In this document: positions 27,847-37,049 of the stretch, piece after piece
How positions within the stretch are numbered: position 1 is the stretch's first letter
How the letters are laid out: every line of letters begins with the position of its first letter
NCBI RefSeq assembly: GCF_014203225.1
Contig: NZ_JACHIO010000013.1
Location: 62,001 to 126,000, forward strand
From: Granulicella mallensis
Lineage (GTDB): Bacteria; Acidobacteriota; Terriglobia; Terriglobales; Acidobacteriaceae
Length of the DNA stretch: 64,000 bases
Reading direction: 5' to 3'
The notes under the pieces: model-generated
The model's input: only the letters and a program-made list of their open reading frames with translations
Database searches by the model: none
Told to the model about the DNA's origin: nothing
Made by a program: the position numbers and the translations under genes

Positions 27847-28348
27847 GAGATTAAAATTGGCTCCTACCGGCTGCAGAGGCTATGGGTGGGTACCCGAGGA
27901 AAACCGTGCAAAAACCGGAGCTTCCGGGTGATGTTTCCGCTAAGTTGTTGAAAAAATTGGGATTGATATTTATCCCAAAACTTTCTTGACAGCGTTCGAG
28001 GCCAACCATACTCTTGCACCAGAGAGTTCCGATAGCTTTGCCTCTGTTGGAACTGCCTCCCATAGAAAAGGGTCGCCCTGTTGCCGGGCGGCCCTTTGCC
28101 TTTGTGGAAAAGTTGGGACGGAATTGCTGGGAAAACAGGCAAAGACAAAAGCTTTCTAACGCAGAGGGCGCTGAGGTTTCGCAGAGGACGCAGCGGTATC
28201 CGTGGCGCCCTCTGCGAAACCTCAGCGCCCTCTGCGTTAAAGATTTAGGAGCTTGTAGCTGCAGGGCTGGCTCAATTGCCATTCAGGTTGTTCACTTGTC
28301 AGACAGGTTTGTGCTAGTGTTTGTGGGCAATCTTTATGGAGGGTTTTG
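27847..28348. other. 500-bp intergenic region with a palindromic repeat, no gene seen
   Basis: No credible coding frame was found. It includes a perfect 31-bp inverted repeat at 28157-28239 (listed separately) and a GGGTCGCCCTGTTGCCGGGCGGCCC hairpin-prone patch near 28070-28095. The promoter and the strong GGAGGG ribosome-binding site of the GH28 gene lie at its right end. Confidence 0.6.
28157..28239. repeat. Perfect 31-bp inverted repeat with 21-base loop
   Basis: Arms 28157-28187 and 28209-28239 are exact reverse complements. The left arm begins TAACGCAGAGGGCGCTGAGG and the right arm ends CCTCAGCGCCCTCTGCGTTA. It is unrelated in sequence to the GTCATTCCGAGCG family. Confidence 0.92.
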
Positions 28349-29839
28349 ATGTTTCAGAGGGATAGAGCAGTTCTGCGTCCATGGACCGTGGCTTGCGGCC
28401 TGATGCTGACAATGGGGGCGATAGCGAGGGCACAGGATACCCGGCAGGTGGACGAGCCGAAGATTCCGTCAGCCTGTGTGAAGCTTGAGCCTCATCTGAA
28501 GGGTGCTCTGCGAGAGCAGGATGAGGAGAAGCTGGATACTGAGCGCATCCAGAAGGCCATCGACGGTTGCAAGCCGGGAATGGCGGTCGAGCTGCTTCGT
28601 GGGACAGCAGCCTCAGGATACTTCCTCACGGGTCCGCTGGAGATGCGCGAAGGCGTAACCCTGCTGATCGACAAGGATGTGACTCTCTACGGTTCGCGCG
28701 ACCCGAAGGTCTACGAGACGCCCAATCCGGATGCGAAGCCTGGCGATCCGATCAAGTGTGGGACCTCCATGCCTCGTCCCGCGGCCTTTCCTGTGCAACT
28801 GGCTGCGACTGCGGCGGCGCGGCGCGGCGGATGCCGGCCTCTGATCACGATCAACGACGCCAAAAATGTCGGCATCATGGGGGATGGCACGATCGATGGC
28901 CGGGGCTATGCAAAGATCCTCGGCAAGGACTATTCGTGGTGGCAGATGGCACGCAAGGCGCAGCCCACGGACGATCTCTACTTCAACCCACGGCTCATCC
29001 AGGCGAATCATGCCGACGGCCTGGTGTTGTATCGCGTGCATCTGAACAACTCGCCGAACTTCCATGTCGGGGTGAACAATACGAACGGGTTCACGGCCTG
29101 GGGGGTGCATCTGCAGACGCCTACCGACAAGTCTCTGGACGCACGCAACACGGACGGCATCGATCCGGGGACGTCGCAGAACATTACGGTCGCGTATAGC
29201 TGGATCGACAACGGGGACGACAACATTGCGATCAAGCAGGGCGTTTCGCATATGAGCGTTATTCACGATCACTTCTATAGCGGGCATGGCATGTCGATCG
29301 GTTCGGAGACGATGCTGGGGCAGAGCTATCTGGTGGTGCATGACCTGGTGGAAGACCATACCTCGAGCGGGATTCGTATCAAAAGCAATGTGAAACGCGG
29401 CGGCCCGGCGCACGATCTGATCTACAAGGGTGTTTGCATGAAGGACGTGCCGATTCCAATTGCGATCTCGCCCTATTACACCAACCAGACCGTCGAGCCG
29501 TTTGAAGACCCGAAGTATACCGGCGATAAGATTCCGGATTACAAGGGGATTACGCTTCAGGACATCTACTCGGAGACGCCGGGGGATGTGCTGATTGCGG
29601 GGTTGAACGACGAGCATCGGACGCAGGTGATGCTGCAGAACGTCACGATCAAGGGCATCAAGCCCAGCCAGGTACATCTGTTTTATGACGACCTGACGGT
29701 TCGGTCGCCTGGGACGAACATTCCCTTGCGGGAGAGCGCGAACCAGACGGTGAAGCTGGCGGAGGACGGGGGAAAGGCTACGGAGCCGGTTGGGGATCAG
29801 CCTGATCCGTGTGCTGGGAAGTTTGTTCCGATGCAGTAG
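28349..29839 (+). CDS. Glycoside hydrolase family 28 (polygalacturonase-like)
   Basis: 496 residues. The ATG at 28349 is preceded by GGAGGG with five-base spacing; the TTG just before it is not needed. A signal peptide (about 1-28, IARAQD) precedes a right-handed beta-helix. GH28 hallmarks are present in order: NTDGIDPG (catalytic Asp), DNGDDNIAIKQG (two Asp), GHGMSIGSE (His) and SGIRIKSN (RIK). The expected activity is hydrolysis of galacturonan or rhamnogalacturonan from plant pectin, outside the cytoplasm. It is followed by a hairpin terminator and then tRNA-Thr. Confidence 0.93.
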   Translation: MFQRDRAVLRPWTVACGLMLTMGAIARAQDTRQVDEPKIPSACVKLEPHLKGALREQDEEKLDTERIQKAIDGCKPGMAVELLRGTAASGYFLTGPLEMREGVTLLIDKDVTLYGSRDPKVYETPNPDAKPGDPIKCGTSMPRPAAFPVQLAATAAARRGGCRPLITINDAKNVGIMGDGTIDGRGYAKILGKDYSWWQMARKAQPTDDLYFNPRLIQANHADGLVLYRVHLNNSPNFHVGVNNTNGFTAWGVHLQTPTDKSLDARNTDGIDPGTSQNITVAYSWIDNGDDNIAIKQGVSHMSVIHDHFYSGHGMSIGSETMLGQSYLVVHDLVEDHTSSGIRIKSNVKRGGPAHDLIYKGVCMKDVPIPIAISPYYTNQTVEPFEDPKYTGDKIPDYKGITLQDIYSETPGDVLIAGLNDEHRTQVMLQNVTIKGIKPSQVHLFYDDLTVRSPGTNIPLRESANQTVKLAEDGGKATEPVGDQPDPCAGKFVPMQ

Positions 29840-29841
29840 TT

Positions 29842-29886
29842 TTTTCGTCGTCATCCTGAGCCGCAGACTCAGGATGACGACGAAAA
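29842..29886. terminator. Perfect 19-bp hairpin after the GH28 gene
   Basis: TTTTCGTCGTCATCCTGAG and CTCAGGATGACGACGAAAA pair perfectly around a 7-base loop, three bases after the stop. A-tract and T-tract sit on the stem base, so it can end transcription in either direction. The ATCCTGAG core resembles other dispersed palindromic repeats. Confidence 0.7.
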
Positions 29887-29993
29887 GCGAGAGCGATTTT
29901 GCGTCTGCGTAGTTTGCCGATAGAATGACTGAGGAGCAGGCCAGACGCAAAGCGCATTACGAGCGTCTGTGACATACCCTGCATCTGGAGCAG

Positions 29994-30069
29994 GCCGACG
30001 TAGCTCAGTTGGTAGAGCAGCTGATTCGTAATCAGCAGGTCAGCGGTTCAAGTCCGCTCGTCGGCTCCA
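29994..30069 (+). tRNA. tRNA-Thr (anticodon CGT), likely ICE attachment site
   Basis: 76 bases including an encoded CCA. The acceptor stem is GCCGACG/CGTCGGC, the D arm GCTCAGTTGGTAGAGC, the anticodon arm GCTGA-TTCGTAA-TCAGC with anticodon CGT, and the T arm AGCGG-TTCAAGT-CCGCT. Integrase stops 21 bases downstream, so the 3' part of this gene is the probable attachment site; the second copy would be beyond the window. Confidence 0.96.
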
Positions 30070-30089
30070 TCATTTCAAAGACTTAGCCT

Positions 30090-31349
30090 TCAGTTAACCG
30101 CTGTCTGCTGTACAACTGCTGTACAGGCTATTTTTTCTTCCAATACACGCATCGCCTCCTGCGCCACTCGTGGCACAGTTTTGATGTAGAAGCGCTGTGT
30201 CGTACTCACGTCCTCGTGCCTCAGGATGCATTGGATCGTGGTGTCTTCCACACCCAGCTCCTTGAGGTTGGTTGCGAGCCCGCGACGATACGCCTGCCAA
30301 CCCTTCCACTGCATGCCGTTCGCTTCAAATACTGGTTTGAGTATGCGGTCGGCAATGTTATCCAGATCGAGCGCTCCGCCGCAACGGTTGGGGAACATGA
30401 ATCCCGCCGCCATCTCCGGTCGAATCGCATCGAGCAGCAGGCGAAGAGGTCGAATGACCGGTACCAACCCAGGTTCATCCACATCCTCCTCTGTTTTGGT
30501 GCTCTTTAGTGTCGAGTTCCACACGCTCCGGCAGATGGCTAGCACCTCGCCGCGATCGTCGTCCCACCACAATCCCCTAATTTCTCCCTTGCGAAGTGCA
30601 GCAAAGGCGGTGACCCCGATAATCGCGCGCATTTGACTTGCGCTGATTCCGGCGACATAAACCTCCGCCTTGATCCCCGTTCTCCTGCGAGTGATACGGG
30701 TTGTCTTGCGTTTGCGCGGTAGCGGTTGGGGAACGATGATGGGATCGCTCGTAAAGAGCCCCAGATGCCTCAGGATCTCGTCCAGGCTGTAAGCAAGGCG
30801 CTTGCGGCCATGCTTCTTCCCCTTGGGGATCCTGACCCCTGTCGTCGGGTTCGCACCGTCGTACACGCCCAGGTTTCGAGCTTCCGTGAAGATGGCGCTG
30901 AGCGTCACCTTCATCGTCTTGTACGTTCCGTGTGCGAGCTTCGTCCCATGTTCATCTTCAATTGAGTTGAGGATGTTTTGGATATGCATTGGACGAACAT
31001 CCCGAAGCCGTAAGCCTCCAGCTCGCGATTTCAGATGGCAATTCCACGTATCTCGATAGCACTTGAGCCCGGCCCCAGTGAGCCGTCTCTCGCATGCCGG
31101 CAGAAACGTGTTGACCACGAAATCCACGAGTGTAACTCCCGATCCGGGATCGAACCCGATTCTGTTCAGGCGATCCATGAATTGATTCTTGAGCGGAATA
31201 ACGTCCGACTTCTTCGGAAAATCCTTCACGCTCGCTAAACGATGAGCAGGATTCTTTCGCGAAGGGGTACCGTCCTCGTTCTCGACGGTCTCCCAATAGC
31301 GAACGAACCAGCTGCCGTGGTCTTGGTACAAACTTCCTTGCTGGGCCAT
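30090..31349 (-). CDS. int: Tyrosine recombinase / integrase of the ICE
   Basis: 419 residues from ATG 31349, preceded by AGGAGAG. A SAM-like core-binding domain (about 75-185) precedes the catalytic domain. Box I is AALRKGEIRGLWW (Arg). Box II reads GWQAYRRGLATNLKELG, where the first His of the usual HxxR is Gln, then LRHEDVSTTQRFYIK gives the second His and the nucleophile Tyr. It integrates and excises the element at tRNA-Thr. An insertion rich in Arg/Thr (RKRKTTRITRRRTG) precedes box I. The gene follows the excisionase-like gene on the same strand with a 26-base gap. Confidence 0.93.
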   Translation of the reverse strand: MAQQGSLYQDHGSWFVRYWETVENEDGTPSRKNPAHRLASVKDFPKKSDVIPLKNQFMDRLNRIGFDPGSGVTLVDFVVNTFLPACERRLTGAGLKCYRDTWNCHLKSRAGGLRLRDVRPMHIQNILNSIEDEHGTKLAHGTYKTMKVTLSAIFTEARNLGVYDGANPTTGVRIPKGKKHGRKRLAYSLDEILRHLGLFTSDPIIVPQPLPRKRKTTRITRRRTGIKAEVYVAGISASQMRAIIGVTAFAALRKGEIRGLWWDDDRGEVLAICRSVWNSTLKSTKTEEDVDEPGLVPVIRPLRLLLDAIRPEMAAGFMFPNRCGGALDLDNIADRILKPVFEANGMQWKGWQAYRRGLATNLKELGVEDTTIQCILRHEDVSTTQRFYIKTVPRVAQEAMRVLEEKIACTAVVQQTAVN

Positions 31350-31375
31350 CAAAACTCTCCTTTTGGGGGAATTCG

Positions 31376-31588
31376 TTAGGACCAGGTCTTGCGTGATGTT
31401 GTTGTGCCGCCGACGCGACGGGCCAGCCAGTCATTCATCTCGGGAGAGCCCCAACGGTAGCGTCGATGTTTCCCAAGCCGGAAGACCGGAATTGGGTCGG
31501 ATGTTCGCGACCGCTTGCTCTGTTCGATGACCCAGGATTCTTTGACCTTGAGCCGCAACGCCAGCTCATTTGAGTCTAATATTTCCAT
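31376..31588 (-). CDS. Small MerR/AlpA-type DNA-binding protein, probable excisionase
   Basis: About 70 residues from ATG 31588 (MEILDSNELALRLKVKESWV). Winged helix-turn-helix features are LDSNELALRLKVKESWV then PVFRLGKHRRYRWGSPEMNDWLARR, the typical helix-turn-helix_17/excisionase layout. It is placed just before integrase on the same strand, as expected for a recombination directionality factor. A longer frame upstream (to 31735) adds no recognisable sequence. Confidence 0.8.
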   Translation of the reverse strand: MEILDSNELALRLKVKESWVIEQSKRSRTSDPIPVFRLGKHRRYRWGSPEMNDWLARRVGGTTTSRKTWS

Positions 31589-32016
31589 TTCCAGCAGGCT
31601 AGAGCCTTGAGAGCTGATTGCATGTGACGCAAACATCAATCTCCTCCTCGTTGCGTCCGTGCCATTCGGACACGGGGTGATAAAACAATTGCCCGGCTCT
31701 GAACTCAGCACATTCCATTCGCCATCTCCGGGCACGAATTAGCGGCATCTTCCGATACCGGGAAATATGCCTAGCTTCTCTCGATAGAAAAGGACTGTCC
31801 AATACTTTCCATTTATCGGGTGATACGTTTCGCCTATCACCTCGAAATGGCTTAGTCGAAAGTAAGCATCTGGCCGCGAGGCGTAATTATGGCCAAAATA
31901 GACTTTTCTGTTGATAACCAGGACCGAGATTGACAGACTTTCCACAGGTGGGGAATGCGGTCATTTGCTCGTTTGAAGTCGGGCCGAGCGCGCTCCTTCT
32001 TGTCGAGCAGTGCGCT
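31589..32016. other. AT-richer region between excisionase and LysR gene
   Basis: This 430-bp stretch is lower in GC than its surroundings. A minus-strand frame at 31739-31945 (68 codons, MESLSISVLVINRKVYFGH) reads like protein but has no recognisable domain and is reported only as a possibility. The divergent promoters for int/xis and for the LysR gene must lie here. Confidence 0.4.
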
Positions 32017-33099
32017 ATGTATGAATGGGCCGAGCTTCGCCATTTCAGATATTTGCTGACGATCCTCGAGAAACAGGGGTTCCGAGCTGCTGCGGAGGAG
32101 TTGCGTACCGCGCAACCCAATCTCAGCGTTCAGGCCCGACAGTTCCAGGAAAACGCTTCGGTTCGTCTCTTTCGCAAGATGAAGGGCGGACGTATTCGGC
32201 CCACGGACACTGGAGTTGCCTTCAAGGTCTTAGCCCGGCTCTTGCTCGAAACACGCGATGAAGTGATCGATGCACTCATAGCGATCGAGCGTGGTGAGAT
32301 ACGTTCCGTTCGATTCGGATGTACTCCCCTGGTTGAACAGGGATTGTTTCGCACCTTCTGCGATCTCCACAAAGAGATTCTCCCCATATGTCCAGTGCGG
32401 CCAACGCACGGAGACACGGCACACCTGGCGGAAGAAATTATTTCGGGAACTGTCGATGCCGCCTTTGTGACGTTGCCCTTATGTCATCCGGATCTACACA
32501 TCGAAGAATTGCGGCGAGATCGTCTCGTCGTCTGCCTGCGGCGAGACGATCCGCTCGCCGCGAAAGCTTCTTTACAGGCGACTGAGTTGCAGGGCAATCT
32601 TGCAGTTCTGTATCACCCGCAACGGCACCCCGATGCCCACGAACGGCTGCAGGAGCTCCTTAGAGACGCTGGTGTGCAGCTCGAGGATTACTCGTGCGCG
32701 TCGCATCCTTCCGAAATTCAGACACTGGTAAAAGGGGGACATGGCTTGGCGCTGATTCGGGAGGGAACAACTCTTGATGAAGAGTTGACGACCCGCCCCA
32801 TTGCCGGAGTGGATTGGACTGTGGATACGGCCTTGATCTATCACAAAGTACGTCATCCGAAGACTGTTCCAATCCTGGTAAAGCGACTCATGAAGCACCT
32901 CTCTCAGAATGGCAAAGAGATGGTAAAGATGGTAACGAACGATCAATCGACACCGGTACAAGCGTACGTCGCAAAGGGAAAGCGTCCTTCGCGACGTGCG
33001 ACAGATGGTCCGATTCAGATGACACTCCTGGGTCAGAAGTTGAAGCATCAGCGTGAGATAGAACGAGGTGATACTTCAGAGCTATCGCCCGATAAATAA
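32017..33099 (+). CDS. LysR family transcriptional regulator of the ICE
   Basis: About 360 residues from ATG 32017 (MYEWAELRHFRYLLTILEKQ). A winged helix-turn-helix at the N-terminus (GFRAAAEELRTAQPNLSVQARQFQE) is followed by the LysR substrate-binding domain (RFGCTPLVEQG, ISGTVDAAFVTLPL, LVKGGHGLALIREG). About 60 extra C-terminal residues, basic and Gln-rich, are not part of the usual family. It stands immediately before the virB genes on the same strand and so is likely to control conjugation, but its signal is unknown. Confidence 0.86.
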   Translation: MYEWAELRHFRYLLTILEKQGFRAAAEELRTAQPNLSVQARQFQENASVRLFRKMKGGRIRPTDTGVAFKVLARLLLETRDEVIDALIAIERGEIRSVRFGCTPLVEQGLFRTFCDLHKEILPICPVRPTHGDTAHLAEEIISGTVDAAFVTLPLCHPDLHIEELRRDRLVVCLRRDDPLAAKASLQATELQGNLAVLYHPQRHPDAHERLQELLRDAGVQLEDYSCASHPSEIQTLVKGGHGLALIREGTTLDEELTTRPIAGVDWTVDTALIYHKVRHPKTVPILVKRLMKHLSQNGKEMVKMVTNDQSTPVQAYVAKGKRPSRRATDGPIQMTLLGQKLKHQREIERGDTSELSPDK

Positions 33100-33177
33100 T
33101 ATGTATTGGACGCGAGTGATACGCGAGCCTAATCATCACGGCATATTCCCGACTGAGACCAGTCGATGGAGGAGCCG

Positions 33178-33561
33178 ATGTCCCGTAGATACCGCGTCGT
33201 TATCCCAAGCAATTCAGCCTATCTTGCCAAGCGATTGGCACAACTCTTTTCCAAACAAAACCTCCGTTGTGCAGCGCGCGCGGTAACGCCCGCTCTGTTT
33301 GTGCTTGCGCTCTCAGGCGTCGCCCATGCGCAAGGAACGATGGATTTCTCCGGGGCGCAGACCCTTATGGGAACCTTCAAAACGTTCGCCATCTATGCTG
33401 GCGCTGTCATCTGTTTCGGCGGCATGATCTTCGCCGGAATCCGGATGATGAGCGGTCGTTTTCAAGAAGCGATTCCAGGCTTATTCGGTGCACTGTTCGG
33501 TGCAGGCGTCCTCGGATGGGGGGCAGGCTGGATTGGCTCACTTACCGGGCAGTCGATGTGA
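33178..33561 (+). CDS. virB2: VirB2/TrbC-type conjugative pilin
   Basis: About 127 residues from ATG 33178, favoured by GGAGGAG just before it (an ATG at 33166 is also in frame). A long leader ends VAHAQG, followed by two TM helices (about FKTFAIYAGAVICFGGMIFAGI and ALFGAGVLGWGAGWIGSL) separated by a short basic loop (RMMSGRF). This is the VirB2/TrbC prepilin plan. It forms the pilus of the type IV secretion system and opens the operon. Confidence 0.88.
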   Translation: MSRRYRVVIPSNSAYLAKRLAQLFSKQNLRCAARAVTPALFVLALSGVAHAQGTMDFSGAQTLMGTFKTFAIYAGAVICFGGMIFAGIRMMSGRFQEAIPGLFGALFGAGVLGWGAGWIGSLTGQSM

Positions 33562-33568
33562 GGACGCT

Positions 33569-33835
33569 ATGCACACGACGAAGCGGGGAGAGCCGTTACC
33601 GATCAATGGCGCACTGAATCGACCCAGGACCAAATTAGGTCTCGAACTGTCAGCGTGGATGTCCATTGTGTTTGTTGTGGTGACGGTTTTCCTCGCTGGT
33701 TTCAAATGGCTTGCGATAGTTAGCTTTCCTGCACTGCTGGTCAGCGCTTGGCTTGTCGTCCGCAAGCACCCCAAGATGTTTCAACTCTGGTCGTTGAGCC
33801 TGAAGCAGAGGAGTTACTATGACCCACGCAAATGA
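33569..33835 (+). CDS. virB3: VirB3-like T4SS inner-membrane protein
   Basis: 88 residues from ATG 33569. One or two TM helices at about 29-65 are followed by FQLWSLSLKQRSYYDPRK, the conserved C-terminal pattern of VirB3/TrbD proteins. The start is seven bases after the virB2 stop, and the end overlaps virB4 by 17 bases, so translation is coupled. VirB3 partners VirB4 at the inner membrane. Confidence 0.85.
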   Translation: MHTTKRGEPLPINGALNRPRTKLGLELSAWMSIVFVVVTVFLAGFKWLAIVSFPALLVSAWLVVRKHPKMFQLWSLSLKQRSYYDPRK

Positions 33836-36173
33836 CGCACCATGGTTTGCCAAAGCAGGAGCGGCAACCAGTATTGTGCCACTCTCGCACTTTGTCGGCG
33901 CTAGCATCTTCGCGCTCAAGGGAGGCGGATACGGGTGCCTGTTCTCACTTGACGGTATCGACCCGGAGAGTCGTACGGACGAGGATCTGGATGTTCGAGT
34001 GCGCGGCGTCGAAGCCGCTTTGCGTGGACTTCCTCAAGGCGCCTGCCTTTACCAGTACACACGCGTTATCGCCGGTTTCGATCTTCCCCGGAGGAACAAA
34101 TACCTAGACGCGGTTACCGAAACCTTCGCGGGCGACCGGATCGAGTTTCTCAATGAGACAGCCCGTTTTCGGCGTATTGACTTGCATTGGTGCCTTACGA
34201 TCGAGCCGGATGTTAGCAACCCGCTGGGACGTAAGCCAAAAGAACAGCGGAATATTACGGATCGGCAGCTATACGACCTTGAGAAGGCCGCGACGATCCT
34301 CGAATCGCACATGAACGATTCCATCGGCCTGAAGTTGCTCCACAAAGATCGGGTATTTCAATTCTTCAGCTATTTGTTCAATCTCGAGGAGTGGGCCTCG
34401 GATGTCCGTCTCCGTTCCGATACTGGCGTTGACCGGCAGCTCGTCCACGCCCCGGTGGAATGGCATAGCGAATACCTGCGTATCGGGCGTCGATATGTTC
34501 AGATGTTTCCGCTGACGAACACGCCGGAGATCTCGCGCCCGTGCCTGTTTACGAACTTGACGGAACTCGATTGCGACAGCGTTCTCTGTTCGGTATGGCG
34601 ACCCCAGCCGGACAACGCAACCCGAAAAGAGGTCACGAGTCAGGAGAAGTTCCTGGAGTTCTTCAAGCTCTCACCCTTCCAGCGTCTCATGAGCGGGCGA
34701 GACACGGAACCACTCGAAGACACGGCGAGTGCGAAAGCTGTTGCTGGGAATGTAGACAACCTCACCGAGGTCGTCGCCTCGCTCGACAAGCTGGGCCAGG
34801 GCGACTACGCACTGCGGTTGCTGTTGTCTGCGAGGACCGCAGCAGAGCTGCGAGCGGCAACGCCAGTTGTTCATCGTCTGTTTGTTGACGCACGCGCGCC
34901 GATCATCGAGGAGACCTATGGCAATCTCTCTGCTTTCTATGCGATGTTTCCGGGCAACCGGCAGTTCAACGTGTATCCGTTGTGGCTGCGGGAAGACCAT
35001 CATGCGCGCCTGTCCAGCATCTTCGCTCCGCATCTGGGGCACCCTCATGCGGACGATCTCGATGCCGAGTATCTCAATATCTTCGAGACTCGAACACGGA
35101 CACCGTATTTTCAGGATGCGTATGTGAACGGAGTACGGGTGCAACTCATCATTGGCCCTACGGGCACCGGCAAAAGCGTACACGCCAATCAGATGTTGAG
35201 TTTGGAACAGAAGTACGGCGGGTTCACGTTCATCTTTGACATCGGGGGCAGCTACGAGAGTGTTGTCGAACTCTACGGAGGCCGCATCGACCGGGTGGGC
35301 AAGGACGGCCCTCGCATCAATCCGTTCGCGCTTGAGCCTACTGAGGCCAACATCGCGTTCCTTCATTCGTTTATCAAACTGCTGCTTACAAATTCGGGGG
35401 CAACGCTTGGTCCCGAAGATGATGACGATGTCTTCAAGTCGGTCAAGGGGATTTACAACTTGCCTCGAGCGATGCGCAGACTTGGCAATCTAACCCTACC
35501 CAAGCATCTCGATCGCTACCTGGCTAAGTGGAAGGATCAGGGTGTCTACCACGCCGTCTTCGACAACACCGAGGACAGCCTGCAGATGTCACGCCTCCAG
35601 TGCTTCGATTTTCAGGGAGTCAACAACAAGCAGTATGCCGACCTCATTGAGCCGCTGATGTTTTGGATTCTTCGTCGTATCGATGAGATCGTTTACGACC
35701 CCAAGAATCTGGGCGTTCCGAAGCATGTATTGATCGAAGAGATCTTCGCGAACATGAAGAACAAGGAACTGCTCGAGAGCGCGCTGGCTTCCATCAAGAT
35801 GGTTCGCAAGAATCTCGGCGGCATGACCATGATCGGGCAATCTGCGGATGACCTCGGTGAAAACGCAGACACCATTGTGAACTCGTGTACCTCATTTCTA
35901 TTCCTGCCGGACGCCACCTTTAACCGCAGGGTATATGGCGAACTGTTCAAGCTCAGCGAGCAGCAGCTGGATATGTTCGAGAGTCTGCGTCCGCGTGAAG
36001 CACTCTATGTGCGCCGTGATGGGATCACCAAGGTCATCACTCTGAATCTTGACGCACGCAGCTATGCAAAATTTTCGACCAAGCCGAAGGACAGGGTCAG
36101 ACGTTCGAAGCTGGTCGAAATGTATGGACTCCACGAAGGCATCGAGCGTTTCGCGCAGGGCGAAACGGTATAG
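33819..36173 (+). CDS. virB4: VirB4-type T4SS ATPase
   Basis: 784 residues, the usual size. The Walker A motif IIGPTGTGKSVHAN is at about residues 444-457. HVLIEEIFANM (Walker B-like) and GGMTMIGQSADDLG follow. The N-terminal half is the CagE/TrbE/VirB domain. It powers pilus biogenesis and substrate transfer. It overlaps virB3 and is followed 37 bases later by virB9. Confidence 0.95.
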   Translation: MTHANDAPWFAKAGAATSIVPLSHFVGASIFALKGGGYGCLFSLDGIDPESRTDEDLDVRVRGVEAALRGLPQGACLYQYTRVIAGFDLPRRNKYLDAVTETFAGDRIEFLNETARFRRIDLHWCLTIEPDVSNPLGRKPKEQRNITDRQLYDLEKAATILESHMNDSIGLKLLHKDRVFQFFSYLFNLEEWASDVRLRSDTGVDRQLVHAPVEWHSEYLRIGRRYVQMFPLTNTPEISRPCLFTNLTELDCDSVLCSVWRPQPDNATRKEVTSQEKFLEFFKLSPFQRLMSGRDTEPLEDTASAKAVAGNVDNLTEVVASLDKLGQGDYALRLLLSARTAAELRAATPVVHRLFVDARAPIIEETYGNLSAFYAMFPGNRQFNVYPLWLREDHHARLSSIFAPHLGHPHADDLDAEYLNIFETRTRTPYFQDAYVNGVRVQLIIGPTGTGKSVHANQMLSLEQKYGGFTFIFDIGGSYESVVELYGGRIDRVGKDGPRINPFALEPTEANIAFLHSFIKLLLTNSGATLGPEDDDDVFKSVKGIYNLPRAMRRLGNLTLPKHLDRYLAKWKDQGVYHAVFDNTEDSLQMSRLQCFDFQGVNNKQYADLIEPLMFWILRRIDEIVYDPKNLGVPKHVLIEEIFANMKNKELLESALASIKMVRKNLGGMTMIGQSADDLGENADTIVNSCTSFLFLPDATFNRRVYGELFKLSEQQLDMFESLRPREALYVRRDGITKVITLNLDARSYAKFSTKPKDRVRRSKLVEMYGLHEGIERFAQGETV

Positions 36174-36210
36174 CAGGCTCACCAGCACAAACCAGCCCAG
36201 AGGACAACTT

Positions 36211-37047
36211 ATGATTTCAAGAATCTTTATCTTCGTCACCGCTGCCGCCATCGGCACTGCGGGCCATGCTCAGGTCGCTCACCTTCAGCCGAGTGCGCCA
36301 CGTACCGTCGTGACCGCTGATGCGTCAGCTCCGCCCGTGGTCCGTGCCGGCCTTCTCCAGTCGACTCTGATCGAACTGCCGTCCGAGGAGAAGGTTGCCA
36401 CTGTATTCGGCGGTGACACGGTCAGTTGGGTATTCGACGCGGGGCATGTGGCCAGCCGTTACATCTCCATCAAACCCAAAATTGCGGACAGTACAACCAA
36501 CCTTCACATCGTGTCCGACCACGGCAATGAATACACGATCGAACTGAAAGAGATTTCGAGTGAGAAGGACAATCTCTATTTCGATTCGAAGGTGTATGTC
36601 ACATCGAGCGATGCGAAAGCCGCAGACAACATTGCGAAACCTCCAGTCTTTGTTCCCGCAGCCGAAGTGGACGCGAAGGAAGCGCAACTGAAGAAAGAAG
36701 TTGATGACGCTCGAAAGGCTGCTGAGGCCGACCATAAGGCTGTTACCACCGCAGCGGAGACCTTAAAAGCCAGTTATCCCGGCACTTTACATTTCGACTA
36801 CACCTGGGACCAGAAAAAGGGTGCTGCGCTTGGTATCGAGCAGATATGGCGAGATGACAAGTTCACCTTTCTGCGCGGCAAATTTCAGGAGACTCCCGCG
36901 CTCTACGAATTGAAGGATGGTAAGGGCTCACTAATCAACTATGACTTTGCAAATGGTCTTTACACCATTCCGAAGACGGTAGCCCAAGGGTATCTCTCCA
37001 TCGGCAAACAGCGTGTGGACTTCCGCCAGACCAAGGCAGGGAGCTAG
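36211..37047 (+). CDS. virB9: VirB9/TrbG-type outer-membrane channel protein
   Basis: 278 residues from ATG 36211, with AGAGGACA upstream and a signal peptide (about 1-22, TAGHAQ). The N-terminal domain motif GGDTVSWVFDAGHVASRYISIKPK and HIVSDHGNEYTIELKEI is typical of VirB9/CagX. A Lys/Ala coiled-coil-like linker (about 150-180) precedes the C-terminal beta domain (FDYTWDQKKG, FTFLRGKFQETPALYEL, VDFRQ). It forms the T4SS core complex with VirB10. It stops just before virB10. Confidence 0.9.
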   Translation: MISRIFIFVTAAAIGTAGHAQVAHLQPSAPRTVVTADASAPPVVRAGLLQSTLIELPSEEKVATVFGGDTVSWVFDAGHVASRYISIKPKIADSTTNLHIVSDHGNEYTIELKEISSEKDNLYFDSKVYVTSSDAKAADNIAKPPVFVPAAEVDAKEAQLKKEVDDARKAAEADHKAVTTAAETLKASYPGTLHFDYTWDQKKGAALGIEQIWRDDKFTFLRGKFQETPALYELKDGKGSLINYDFANGLYTIPKTVAQGYLSIGKQRVDFRQTKAGS

Positions 37048-37049
37048 CC

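Noticed and set aside
28613..29950. Minus-strand open frame of 445 codons
   Set aside because: Antisense to the GH28 gene, whose catalytic motifs are intact.
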